A program made the position numbers and the translations under genes. A model generated the notes under the pieces. The model was given only the letters and a program-made list of their open reading frames with translations, was not told the origin of the DNA and did not search any database. DNA of 41,863 nucleotides. Source: a virus. Positions 25,914 through 33,569 of the stretch are shown one piece after another. Position 1 is the first letter of the stretch. Each line of letters starts with the position of its first letter. The DNA lies in IMG/VR virus record IMGVR_UViG_3300006870_002431, positions 1-41,863 of that record; one strand, 5' to 3'.

Positions 25914-26556
25914 CGTATCTTGTTAAATATTTTCTAAAAATAGAAGATCCTGCATTAAATTTTACTGCTTGAGTAAACAAATCTTTTTGCCCACGATCAT
26001 GGGCACTAATGTTATTATAGATTCTAATATATCCCTTCTTTGATTTGCTGTTTAACTCTTCAATATTATCCAAGTATCTTTGCCAATTTGGACGCTCTAC
26101 AATATCATTACTGTCTAGTATTTTTTTAATACAGTCTGGTTGCAACTCAAGATTAATCAGATCTTCATAGTAAATAAAAGTTGCTTGATTTTTGCTCCAG
26201 TCATAATAACGAAGAAGATTGCAATAATCTTTTATTTGATCATTTAAAGATCTAGATGATCCTCTCTTTGAATGAGAAACAATAGCATCATAATAATCTC
26301 TAATAATAAGAGTTACTTTTGAATCTTTGATAAGTTCTTTTTCATTGAGTGTTGGATCTACCAAATGAAACTTCCTAAGAATCGGAGGATTCTTAGGTTT
26401 AACTTCTAGGTTTCCACCAACCAGATAGTCGATTGCACTATCTGGAATGTCTTCATTAAAATCAACAACAACCCTTTCGGTAATGTATTCAATCAAAAAC
26501 CTCAATAAAGTATTACCACTTCTAGGGTAAGATATTAAACAGTTTGGTTCACTCAT
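25900..26556 (-). CDS. Sulfotransferase-like protein
   Basis: About 218 residues. The start at 26556 (MSEPNCLISYPRSGN) is preferred over one four codons upstream, because its ATG overlaps the TGA of the fucosyltransferase gene (ATGA). SYPRSGNTLL (9-18) is the PAPS 5'-phosphosulfate-binding loop and RDYYDAIVSHSKRG (86-99) matches the 3'-phosphate-binding segment of cytosolic-type sulfotransferases. Family knowledge suggests transfer of sulfate from PAPS to a sugar hydroxyl, so the phage-directed glycan may be sulfated. The protein is shorter than many sulfotransferases, and the C-terminal P-loop-like GxxGxxK motif is not obvious, so activity is uncertain. Confidence 0.65.
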   Translation of the reverse strand: MSEPNCLISYPRSGNTLLRFLIEYITERVVVDFNEDIPDSAIDYLVGGNLEVKPKNPPILRKFHLVDPTLNEKELIKDSKVTLIIRDYYDAIVSHSKRGSSRSLNDQIKDYCNLLRYYDWSKNQATFIYYEDLINLELQPDCIKKILDSNDIVERPNWQRYLDNIEELNSKSKKGYIRIYNNISAHDRGQKDLFTQAVKFNAGSSIFRKYLTRYDENS

Positions 26557-27341
26557 AACACAATCCAATCACTACAATATATATCCTTAGTTTCAAGGTG
26601 TGCATTATTTGGACCAAACCATTCCTTAGGAGCAACAATAGTTTTTGCCTCCGATATATAAGCTCCCCACCAACTAAAAGTACTACTAGCAGTAATGATA
26701 TATTGACACTTTGTCATCAGACATAGGTCAAGATATGCATCATCAGTTTCAGAAACTAAGAACCTATCAGAAGAAAAAATAGATTGCTTTTTGCACCATG
26801 CAGGATCATCAGAAAAGATTAGAACCTCACAATCTCCAGGAATCTGATTCAAAGCTAGTTGAAAATAGTTTTCATTCTGAGAGTTATGACTCGGATTATT
26901 TACATAATCAGTTCTTCTAATGTGAATAGCGGCAACGTTTTCACTAAAAGAATCTCTTACTTCAGTTGCAACAGATTCATATTCCGATTTAAATTTAAAA
27001 TCTTTTTTGATTTCATCTTTAATATGATCAAACCATTTAGCACTTTGAAAGAAACCAAATAAGTTTACGTTTCCTTCTGGTAGATTTTCAAATAACTCTG
27101 GATCAAATCCAAACCCTTTCTCCTGAACAGTAGGAAAATCAGAGATACCACGTTGGCAAACAATGTCAAAGCAATCGTCAATATTACTTCTAAGTTTTGT
27201 ATAATAATGTTTACCAAATACCTCAGTTGGAGGAATCATAAAATCCTTACCATGCTTTACAGCAATACCTTTAGTAGCTGCGTACTGGAACATTTGATTT
27301 CCCAAATGTCCATTATTACCAAGATGATTAAACGATATCAT
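26553..27341 (-). CDS. GT11 alpha-1,2-fucosyltransferase-like protein
   Basis: A 262-residue protein with all visible GT11 motifs: the N-terminal GHLGNQMFQYAA (11-22), the GDP-fucose-binding HIRRTDY (140-146), and ASSTFSWWGAYIS plus WFGP near the C-terminus. GT11 enzymes transfer L-fucose from GDP-fucose, usually in alpha-1,2 linkage to galactose. GDP-fucose could be made by the gmd and fcl-like genes upstream in the same operon. It overlaps the GT10-like gene by 14 bp and the sulfotransferase gene by 4 bp. Confidence 0.85.
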   Translation of the reverse strand: MISFNHLGNNGHLGNQMFQYAATKGIAVKHGKDFMIPPTEVFGKHYYTKLRSNIDDCFDIVCQRGISDFPTVQEKGFGFDPELFENLPEGNVNLFGFFQSAKWFDHIKDEIKKDFKFKSEYESVATEVRDSFSENVAAIHIRRTDYVNNPSHNSQNENYFQLALNQIPGDCEVLIFSDDPAWCKKQSIFSSDRFLVSETDDAYLDLCLMTKCQYIITASSTFSWWGAYISEAKTIVAPKEWFGPNNAHLETKDIYCSDWIVL

Positions 27342-28137
27342 AGTTTTCTAAAATAAAATCTTCTAGCACTCCAATCTTTTTAACACGCTCTAGATTATCT
27401 TCTATAGCATCCATTTTATCATAATAGATTTCTTCAGAAACTTCAAACTCCTCAGTGAGTTCAATAATACCTTCTGCATTAAAATACTCACTGATAGAAG
27501 GAGATCCCATATAGACTGGAATAGTTCCAGTTGCAAAACAATCTAAAATCTTTTCAGTATGATAGGAATCGTAGAATCCATTCTCAATCGCCACTGAAAA
27601 CATATAATCACAAAGTCCTTCTTCTTTCAAAGGGATTTCATTAAATCCTCTACCAAAAAGATCCACTTGATCACCAATCATATCAACCCATTTTAGTCTG
27701 AGTTTATGTCCTGGTGTACTATTTTTATTTGATGTAATAAAAGATAGCATCTTTGTTTTTGGATATACTTGTGGATCTTTAATCCAAGTTCCATTTGGAG
27801 GACACCATTTAAATCTCTCATCAAGATCCAATAGTTCTTTATTGTGAGTGAAAATATATCTAAAAACTTCTAGATATTCTTTATAATCTCTTTTTACATC
27901 ATTAACAATATCTGGAGTAACATACTTTGACTCTAGCAACCACCCATATTTAATACCTTTTACATTATCAGAGAATGCTTGTGTCATGCTCCGATCAACA
28001 TAAAATGAAATCCCATTGCTATCATCAAAAACCCACTCTACAGTTTTTGCTTCTTTCCCATGAACAGAGTATCCTTTATTTCCATGAGTGAGATGGGTAA
28101 AAGAATCTCCAACCAAATTTAACTTAGTTTTACTCAT
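27328..28137 (-). CDS. GT10-like alpha-1,3-fucosyltransferase-type protein
   Basis: About 269 residues from the ATG at 28137 (MSKTKLNLVGDS), which overlaps the upstream stop. A longer reading with 23 extra codons is possible but would run deep into the upstream gene. The GT10 donor-binding region is clear: FSVAIENGFYDSYHTEKI, then DCFATGTIPVYMGSPSI, equivalent to the alpha-1,3-fucosyltransferase motif with Glu and the TEK lysine. This would be a second GDP-fucose (or GDP-colitose) user next to the GT11 gene. The N-terminal half is divergent and may set acceptor choice. Confidence 0.75.
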   Translation of the reverse strand: MSKTKLNLVGDSFTHLTHGNKGYSVHGKEAKTVEWVFDDSNGISFYVDRSMTQAFSDNVKGIKYGWLLESKYVTPDIVNDVKRDYKEYLEVFRYIFTHNKELLDLDERFKWCPPNGTWIKDPQVYPKTKMLSFITSNKNSTPGHKLRLKWVDMIGDQVDLFGRGFNEIPLKEEGLCDYMFSVAIENGFYDSYHTEKILDCFATGTIPVYMGSPSISEYFNAEGIIELTEEFEVSEEIYYDKMDAIEDNLERVKKIGVLEDFILENYDIV

Positions 28138-28483
28138 CAAATACACCCTTGTAAAGTTTAACACTATCTTCCCTGATAGGAGTTCCATTAACAATGGAAT
28201 CTTCAACTAGAAGATTAATAGCTTGGACCAGTTTAGGTCTTTTTACTTTGAAGCAGATATCGATCTTTTTCTTTAGTTGAGCAATCTCTTCATCAGTTGT
28301 TGCTTCCTGAATGGCATCTTCTAACATCCAAGTTCTAATATGAAGAATAGCAAGTTTCTCCACAACTTCCCCAAGATTATCTGTTGCAATATACTCAACA
28401 TCAGGGATCTCTCTCTTGGAAAGAAATGTTTTAATAGTTTCTTGAAGACAATCTTCTAAAAGTGTTCCGAATGTAGTAATCAT
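28130..28483 (-). CDS. Small helical protein in glycan operon, unknown function
   Basis: About 117 residues from the ATG at 28483 (MITTFGTLLEDC), which lies one base after the TAA of the upstream gene. An ATG 12 codons earlier would overlap that gene. It is predicted mostly helical, with a central KLAILHIRTWMLEDAIQ and a Lys-rich KKKIDICFKVKRPKLVQAIN. The order of a His-containing helix then IA-LKKKID resembles DUF4254-like proteins found in bacterial sugar clusters, but this is a weak visual match. It overlaps the GT10-like gene by 8 bp. Confidence 0.6.
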   Translation of the reverse strand: MITTFGTLLEDCLQETIKTFLSKREIPDVEYIATDNLGEVVEKLAILHIRTWMLEDAIQEATTDEEIAQLKKKIDICFKVKRPKLVQAINLLVEDSIVNGTPIREDSVKLYKGVFDE

Positions 28484-28484
28484 T

Positions 28485-29351
28485 TTAGTACATAATAGGT
28501 TTTTTGATTTCAGTTTCAATCAAATCATATACAACATTTAAGTTGTGTTGATCTGTATTAACTTGCTTTGCTACTGAGTTGTCATACCAAATGCCTTCAC
28601 TAGGATACTTAGAAAAACTAATATAAGTTTTTGTCTTATCCAAAAGATTTTTTTTAGTATGTGTGTAGCAATATGGACCAGATGCCCTTCCAATTATTAT
28701 ATCACATGATATTGAAATATATGATATTAGGAGAAGGTCGCAATCGATATTACCAGTTATCTGAGGAACTCTGATAATGCTTTCATGATTTATCTTTGTT
28801 TTATTAGTCATCAAGAAAGCAACCTTAGGATATTCTTTAGCAAGGCGCTCTATAACTGGATCAAAATCAAAGTTTTTAATCTGACCAGACATGCAATCAT
28901 TATTACATACCAAAACTATTTTGTCATAACAGGCTCTTATTGTACACAAATCATTGATTACATTATCTGGAACATATGGATCCATATCAAAGAACTTTAC
29001 TGTAGGCAAAAGATCTTCTTCATGATCATATTTAATGCCATAGTATTGAAAGATTTCATCTGCTAGAGGAACATATCCCCTAAAAGAACATGCATCTTTT
29101 TTAACAAACTTTGCTTTTTCTTTCCCAATCCAAGTGTTGATAAGATTTTCCTTATAGTTGTTTGCACCTCTTGGGATATGAATATTTGGGTTTGTGGGAC
29201 CAGCATACAATCCTGGATAATCATTTAGAATTTTAGGATTCATTCTATGATAATACTTTACATCAAAATCATTTTTTAAAAACTGATCGATGATTATCCT
29301 AGAATAAAAAACATCACCATTATGAAAATCATTATAAAGTTTAATAGTCAT
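28485..29351 (-). CDS. Possible GT-B type glycosyltransferase, family not recognised
   Basis: A 288-residue protein between ColD and the small helical protein. Its start (KLYNDFHNGDVFYSRIIID) resembles the GDxxxSxxxI opening of heptosyltransferase-like GT-B enzymes. The middle (DKIVLVCNNDCMSGQIKNF) and a later SISCDIIIGRASGPYCYTHT segment look like the second Rossmann half with a donor site. I cannot name a family, and the absence of a clear signature makes this a guess based on topology and location. It overlaps the ColD gene by 4 bp and is followed after one base by the next start. Confidence 0.5.
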   Translation of the reverse strand: MTIKLYNDFHNGDVFYSRIIIDQFLKNDFDVKYYHRMNPKILNDYPGLYAGPTNPNIHIPRGANNYKENLINTWIGKEKAKFVKKDACSFRGYVPLADEIFQYYGIKYDHEEDLLPTVKFFDMDPYVPDNVINDLCTIRACYDKIVLVCNNDCMSGQIKNFDFDPVIERLAKEYPKVAFLMTNKTKINHESIIRVPQITGNIDCDLLLISYISISCDIIIGRASGPYCYTHTKKNLLDKTKTYISFSKYPSEGIWYDNSVAKQVNTDQHNLNVVYDLIETEIKKPIMY

Positions 29352-30508
29352 AATACTTCTAAAATATCAGATAAAAGTTGTAGATGATCTGGACCAACAA
29401 ACTGACTGTTACCAATATAAATCCCATTTTCATGAATAAGATCTACATTTAAAGTACCTTCTTTGTTACTGCAGATTTCATAGTTTAAGTATGGTTGTCG
29501 TAACAAGTTTCCACCAACAACTGGTCGATATTCAACTCCACGGTCAATAAGAAGATCAATAAGACGCTTCTTAACTTCAACCGTTTTACAGATTAATGGA
29601 AAGCAAAAAGAACTATTTCCAAGGTTATGTGCAATGGGGTAAAGTTTAGAGCAGTTGTTTACAATATCAACATACTCATCATAGTTTTCTCTCCTAATAT
29701 CAATAATTGTATCAAGACGTTTTAGTTGAGAAGATCCAAGCACGGCACCTAACTCAGTATTCCTAAAGTTATACCCATCAGTTACAAACAAAAAAGACTT
29801 TTCAATCTCTGGGTTTTGTTTAGAATAATAGTCAAAATGATCAGATGCTCTAGCAAGACCATGCGTTCTTTTCATCTTCATCAGATCATATAGCTCACTA
29901 TTGTTAGTAGAAATCATTCCACCTTCAATGGTTGACATATGGTGTCCAAAGTAAAAACTGAACGTAGATCCTAGACTATTAGAACCAACTTTTTCTCCAA
30001 GTAGTTCACATCCATGAGATTCGCATACATCATCTAAAAAGATGGCGTCTGGAAAATAGGACTTATATACAGGAACATTGGCAGGAATACCAAGCAAGTG
30101 TGTTACAAAAACTAACTTAATATCTGGATGTTGTTCTTTAACATACTGCAAGGATTCTAAATCAAATCCATAATCTTCCAAACTAACGTCACAAAAAATA
30201 GGAGTAAGTCCAAGTTGAAAGATGGGATTAATATTTGTCACCCATGTACATGCTGGTAGCAAAACTTTATCTCCTCTCTTGAGTCCATAAAGTTCCATAA
30301 CTGCAGCAATAAGAAGAAAGTTTGCCGTACTGCCAGAGGTTACATAAAGAGAATGTTTACAACCTAACCAGTTAGACCACTCATCCTCAAACTTTTTTAC
30401 TCTTTCTCCTTGAGTAAATCTATCTGACGTAAGAATAAACTTTGCTAATTTTAATCTGTCCATAAAAGACAGAGTATTTTTCATCAATGGCCAGTTATAC
30501 CCTTTCAT
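29348..30508 (-). CDS. colD: ColD-type GDP-4-keto-6-deoxymannose 3-dehydratase
   Basis: A 386-residue PLP-fold protein of the DegT/DnrJ/EryC1 superfamily. In ordinary sugar aminotransferases a lysine forms the PLP Schiff base; here that site reads SFYFGHHMSTIEGG, with His189-His190 in place of lysine. Lys-to-His at this place is the hallmark of ColD, which removes the C3 hydroxyl of GDP-4-keto-6-deoxymannose on the way to colitose. Asp159/Asp160 in FLDDVCESHG fit the residue facing the PLP nitrogen. It follows gmd and a GDP-fucose-synthase-like reductase, exactly the substrate source and the reductase type a colitose pathway needs. It overlaps the reductase gene by 14 bp. Confidence 0.8.
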   Translation of the reverse strand: MKGYNWPLMKNTLSFMDRLKLAKFILTSDRFTQGERVKKFEDEWSNWLGCKHSLYVTSGSTANFLLIAAVMELYGLKRGDKVLLPACTWVTNINPIFQLGLTPIFCDVSLEDYGFDLESLQYVKEQHPDIKLVFVTHLLGIPANVPVYKSYFPDAIFLDDVCESHGCELLGEKVGSNSLGSTFSFYFGHHMSTIEGGMISTNNSELYDLMKMKRTHGLARASDHFDYYSKQNPEIEKSFLFVTDGYNFRNTELGAVLGSSQLKRLDTIIDIRRENYDEYVDIVNNCSKLYPIAHNLGNSSFCFPLICKTVEVKKRLIDLLIDRGVEYRPVVGGNLLRQPYLNYEICSNKEGTLNVDLIHENGIYIGNSQFVGPDHLQLLSDILEVL

Positions 30509-31439
30509 ATGTGCTCCTATTCTTCAAGAACCAATCAATAGTAATCTTAAGACCATCTTCTAAATTTGTTTTAGCAGACCAGTTTAATGATTTCATTTTA
30601 GAAGTATCCAACGCTCTCCTCGGAGTTCCGTTGGGTTTTGACGTATCCCATGAGATAAGTCCTTCATAACCAACATACTTTGCAACGATTTCTGATAACT
30701 CCCTGATACTAACTTCCCGATCTGGTCCAATATTTATAATCTCTGGATCATCATAGTTATTCATCAAAAAGATAAGACCATCTGCTAAATCATCAGAGAA
30801 TAAAAACTCTCTAGTAGGACTACCATCACCAAAACAAGTTACAATAAGACTATTATTATCTTTTGCAGTGATAAACTTATTAATAAAACTTGGAATAACA
30901 TGACACTTTTCGATATTGAAGTTGTCATTGATTCCATATAGATTGTTTGGCATTACAGAAATAGTATCAAAACCATATTGCTCTGAATACTTTTTACACA
31001 TAATGTAACCAGAGATTTTTGCCAGTGAATATGCAATGTTAGTCTCCTCTAAAGGAGAAGTCATTAAATATTCTTCTTTGATTGGTACTGGAGCATGTTT
31101 AGGATAGATACATGCTGATCCAAGAAATGCAAGTTTTTTAGCTGCGTTTTGATATGCTGCATCTATAACATTTGTTTGGATCTGTAGATTATCTCTAATA
31201 AAATCGGCAGGGATTGCTTTGTTATAACTAATACCACCTACTCTTGCAGCAGAAAGAAACACATACTCAGGTTTATGATATTCAAAAAAGTCTTCTACAT
31301 CAACTTGACGAGTAAGATCTACTTTTGATTTATCTGCTGTAATAATATTGGAATATCCTTGGTTTGTAAGTTGCCTGATTAGAGCAGATCCTACTAGACC
31401 TTTATGTCCTGCAACATAAATTTTCGAATCATGATTCAT
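30495..31439 (-). CDS. fcl: GDP-L-fucose synthase or GDP-L-colitose synthase
   Basis: A 314-residue short-chain dehydrogenase. The nucleotide-binding [10 protein letters not shown] is at 11-20, followed by the [19 protein letters not shown] segment typical of Fcl, then the catalytic Tyr-x3-Lys in AYSLAKISG. Fcl performs C3/C5 epimerisation and C4 reduction of GDP-4-keto-6-deoxymannose to GDP-L-fucose. ColC does C5 epimerisation and C4 reduction after ColD, and the two are closely related. With ColD next door and two fucosyltransferase-like genes downstream, either role or both are possible. The gene overlaps gmd by 11 bp and colD by 14 bp. Confidence 0.8.
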   Translation of the reverse strand: MNHDSKIYVAGHKGLVGSALIRQLTNQGYSNIITADKSKVDLTRQVDVEDFFEYHKPEYVFLSAARVGGISYNKAIPADFIRDNLQIQTNVIDAAYQNAAKKLAFLGSACIYPKHAPVPIKEEYLMTSPLEETNIAYSLAKISGYIMCKKYSEQYGFDTISVMPNNLYGINDNFNIEKCHVIPSFINKFITAKDNNSLIVTCFGDGSPTREFLFSDDLADGLIFLMNNYDDPEIINIGPDREVSIRELSEIVAKYVGYEGLISWDTSKPNGTPRRALDTSKMKSLNWSAKTNLEDGLKITIDWFLKNRSTYERV

Positions 31440-32430
31440 TTTGACACATCTCCATAACTAGATCACAAAAAGATACAGTTGGTTCCCAACCAAGTTGTTC
31501 TTTTGCTTTTGTTGGATCTCCCAAAAGAGTTTTTACTTCTGCTGGTCGATAATATTTTGGATTAACTGTAACAATGGTTTTTTTAGTCTTTTGATCCATA
31601 CCAATCTCATCTTCACCACTACCATGCCACTCAATATCCATTCCAAAATAAGGAGCTGCTTTTTCTACAAACTCTCGAACAGAATGCTGAACACCAGTAG
31701 CAATGACATAATCTTCAGGAGTTTCTTGCTGGAGCATCATCCACATTGCTTTACAATAGTCTCTGGCATGTCCCCAATCCCTCTTTGCATCTAGATTTCC
31801 AAGTTGCAGAAGAGTTTGCTTCCCTTCAGAGATTGCTTTTAGTCCTCGTACAATTTTACGAGTTACAAATGTCTCACCGCGTCGTGGAGATTCGTGATTA
31901 AAAAGAATACCACTACAGGCATACATTCCATATGACTCACGATAGTTCTTTACAATCCAATATCCATACAGTTTTGCAACACCATATGGAGAACGTGGAT
32001 AAAAAGGTGTCGTTTCTGTTTGAGGAATCTCTTGCACCTTTCCATAGAGTTCGCTAGTAGATGCTTGGTAAATACGAATCTTATCTTCCATACCCAGAAG
32101 ACGAACTGCCTCAAGGACTCTAAGAGTGCCCAGTCCATCAGTCTGTCCTGTGTACTCAGGCATCTCAAACGATACCTTGACGTGACTCTGAGCGCCAAGA
32201 TTATAGATTTCGTCTGGTTGAACTTGCTGAATAACCCCTACTAGGTTAGTAGAATCAGTCAAATCTCCATAATGAAGATTAAGTTTATCGTAAATATGAT
32301 CAATACGATGTGTGTTGATCAAAGAAGCACGACGAACAATACCATGAACTTCATAACCTTTTTCAAGGAGAAGTTCTGCGAGGTATGAACCGTCTTGTCC
32401 CGTAATACCAGTGATTAAAGCTTTTTTCAT
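31429..32430 (-). CDS. gmd: GDP-mannose 4,6-dehydratase
   Basis: A 333-residue NAD(P)-dependent extended SDR with [18 protein letters not shown] at the N-terminus, [28 protein letters not shown] and the catalytic [21 protein letters not shown] and the C-terminal [18 protein letters not shown] are diagnostic of GMD. It makes GDP-4-keto-6-deoxy-D-mannose, the branch point to GDP-fucose and, through ColD, to colitose. It begins three bases after the isomerase-like gene. A diverged C-terminal piece of another gmd sits 7.7 kb further along the operon at 23650-23772. Confidence 0.93.
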   Translation of the reverse strand: MKKALITGITGQDGSYLAELLLEKGYEVHGIVRRASLINTHRIDHIYDKLNLHYGDLTDSTNLVGVIQQVQPDEIYNLGAQSHVKVSFEMPEYTGQTDGLGTLRVLEAVRLLGMEDKIRIYQASTSELYGKVQEIPQTETTPFYPRSPYGVAKLYGYWIVKNYRESYGMYACSGILFNHESPRRGETFVTRKIVRGLKAISEGKQTLLQLGNLDAKRDWGHARDYCKAMWMMLQQETPEDYVIATGVQHSVREFVEKAAPYFGMDIEWHGSGEDEIGMDQKTKKTIVTVNPKYYRPAEVKTLLGDPTKAKEQLGWEPTVSFCDLVMEMCQNES

Positions 32431-32433
32431 AAA

Positions 32434-32775
32434 TCAAACTCTTCCAAAATCATCTTCAAGTCTAACAATGTCATCCTCATCGCAAGGATCACCAATCTGA
32501 ACTTCAATAAGGGTTATTCCTGTTTCGCCTCCCGTAACTCTATGCACAGTAGTTCTTGGTACAAAAATAAAGTCTCCAACTTTTACATCTCTTTCAGACT
32601 CACCCACAATAACTTTAGCATCTCCTTGAACAACTGTCCAGTATTCGTTTCTTAAGTTATGATACTGGAGAGAAAAACTTTTTCCAGGATCGACATAAAG
32701 TCTTTTACATTTATAGTTGGAGGTTTCGGAAAAAACTTCCTCATACCACCCCCAAGGTTTTTCAACTCTTTCCAT
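32434..32775 (-). CDS. Mannose-6-phosphate isomerase type II-like cupin
   Basis: About 113 residues from the ATG at 32775 (MERVEKPWGWYEEV). Upstream in-frame ATGs at 32781, 32787 and beyond would read through a palindrome and a terminator. It matches the stand-alone cupin domain that forms the isomerase half of ManC/AlgA: YHNLRNEYWTVVQGDAKV with the His and Glu metal ligands, VGDFIFVPRTTVHRV, and IGDPCDEDDIVRLEDDFGR at the end. It would convert fructose-6-phosphate to mannose-6-phosphate, feeding GDP-mannose. No phosphomannomutase or pyrophosphorylase lies in the window, so the host would have to supply those. It is the first gene of the sugar operon. Confidence 0.85.
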   Translation of the reverse strand: MERVEKPWGWYEEVFSETSNYKCKRLYVDPGKSFSLQYHNLRNEYWTVVQGDAKVIVGESERDVKVGDFIFVPRTTVHRVTGGETGITLIEVQIGDPCDEDDIVRLEDDFGRV

Positions 32776-32784
32776 GTACATAAA

Positions 32785-32797
32785 CATAGTGACTATG
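32785..32797 (-). promoter_or_regulatory. Palindrome at the head of the sugar operon
   Basis: CATAGT-G-ACTATG is a perfect 6+1+6 palindrome between the terminator and the isomerase start. A -10-like CATATCAT lies next to it, but no good -35 is present. It could be an operator or part of a leader hairpin; this is a guess from symmetry alone. Confidence 0.3.
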
Positions 32798-32810
32798 ATA
32801 TGTATACAAG

Positions 32811-32839
32811 AAAAAAGGAGGGTTATTACACCCCCCTTT
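32811..32839 (-). terminator. Rho-independent terminator upstream of the sugar operon
   Basis: An 8-bp G/C-rich stem (32815-32822 with 32831-32838, one A-C mismatch), an 8-nt loop, then a run of T on the minus strand. It separates the small-gene/tRNA region from the glycan operon. Confidence 0.75.
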
Positions 32840-32989
32840 GTAGGTCTTTTCATGCACGCCACTTGCTCTTTAGAGAAGCAAGAAACTCATATTAGGGTCA
32901 TATGACTCCACCACACATTTTTGAGAGAAATGAGAAACTCCAGGGGTCAATGACCATCCCGACCAGGATTTTTATAGACTCTCCATGTC

Positions 32990-33205
32990 TTAGGCAACTT
33001 CAACAGTTTCAAGATCATTATAAAGATATTCCATTAAAATCTCATAATCATCAAGAGGATCTCCAGAGAAAACTACTCCACTATTTCCATAAAAGCGTCG
33101 AACTTTTTTATAAAGTTTTGGATTTTTAACATCCAAAAAGATTTCTCCATTTGCAGCAGACCTAAGTGTATTGATGTCTTTTTTGAACTTTTCTGTAAGT
33201 GCCAT
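32990..33205 (-). CDS. Small protein of unknown function (71 aa)
   Basis: The ATG at 33205 (MALTEKFKKDINTL) is chosen because the strong promoter at 33228-33256 would start transcription near 33221, leaving the earlier ATG at 33223 outside or at the very edge of the mRNA. The protein is basic at first (KNPKLYKKVRRFYGNSG) and acidic at its end (GDPLDDYEILMEYLYNDL). I recognise no family. Its small size, early-type promoter and own terminator suggest an early host-interaction gene. The leader is short and lacks a clear Shine-Dalgarno. Confidence 0.6.
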   Translation of the reverse strand: MALTEKFKKDINTLRSAANGEIFLDVKNPKLYKKVRRFYGNSGVVFSGDPLDDYEILMEYLYNDLETVEVA

Positions 33206-33227
33206 TTTTTTGAGTGTTGACATTTAT

Positions 33228-33256
33228 ATTATAATGGTTTGACAGTTTACTGTCAA
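33228..33256 (-). promoter_or_regulatory. Consensus sigma-70 promoter with embedded palindromic operator
   Basis: On the minus strand TTGACA (33251-33256) and TATAAT (33228-33233) are both perfect consensus with a 17-bp spacer. The -35 and most of the spacer form a perfect inverted repeat, TTGACAGT-AA-ACTGTCAA (33239-33256). A TATAAATG late-like motif (33221-33228) abuts the -10. Confidence 0.8.
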
Positions 33257-33258
33257 TA

Positions 33259-33278
33259 GGACATAAGTGGTTATGTCC
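33259..33278 (-). other. Hairpin just 3' of the tRNA(CAT) gene
   Basis: A perfect 8-bp stem (33259-33266 with 33271-33278) and 4-nt loop, two bases beyond the tRNA 3' end, with no T-run. It may guide 3' processing or attenuate read-through into the next gene. Confidence 0.5.
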
Positions 33279-33280
33279 AA

Positions 33281-33354
33281 TGCAGGTTAAGGGAATTGAA
33301 CCCTTCTTAGCCGCTTTATGAGAACGGAGCATTCAACCAGATTGCTAAACCTGC
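33281..33354 (-). tRNA. tRNA with anticodon CAT (Met, or Ile if modified)
   Basis: 74 nt. The acceptor GCAGGTT pairs perfectly with AACCTGC and the discriminator is A. The D-stem GCA/TGC, the anticodon stem CCGTT/AGCGG with loop CTCATAA, and the T-stem AAGGG/CCCTT with loop TTCAATT are all present. CAT can be elongator Met or lysidine-modified Ile2, and the sequence alone does not decide. No CCA is encoded. Confidence 0.85.
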
Positions 33355-33377
33355 TCGTCTAGAAACTCTGCTAGAAG

Positions 33378-33569
33378 TCAAGATCCTTCTTGGTGATCTG
33401 TGTACAAGCGTATGAGTTCATCATCTGCTGGAACCATAACTGCAGTTTGCTCATTTTCTTCGTTTTTGATTCCTATATGCTCCCCATTCTCAACTCTTTC
33501 AATCAAAGTTTCCCAGTTATTTTGCCAATATTCCACTGTGTAAATTTCAATAGTTGTTGTATTTATCAT
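33378..33569 (-). CDS. Small Phd/YefM antitoxin-like protein
   Basis: About 63 residues from the ATG at 33569 (MINTTTIEIYTVEYW); a TTG three codons earlier is an alternative. The body (WETLIERVENGEHIGIKN, then TAVMVPADDELIRLYTDH) has the layout of Phd/YefM-type antitoxins: a strand, a helix, V.NGE..GI, then an AVMVP strand. No toxin gene is adjacent, so an orphan antitoxin-like phage protein is the best description. It overlaps the 196-residue gene upstream by 23 bp. Confidence 0.6.
   Translation of the reverse strand: MINTTTIEIYTVEYWQNNWETLIERVENGEHIGIKNEENEQTAVMVPADDELIRLYTDHQEGS

Noticed and set aside
29348-30508. Ordinary sugar aminotransferase (perosamine type)
   Set aside because: The Schiff-base lysine is replaced by His in FGHHMSTIEGG, which fits ColD and not PerA-like enzymes.
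32776-32862. Extended N-terminus of the isomerase-like cupin
   Set aside because: It would read through a rho-independent terminator, and the family begins at the MERVEKPWG segment.
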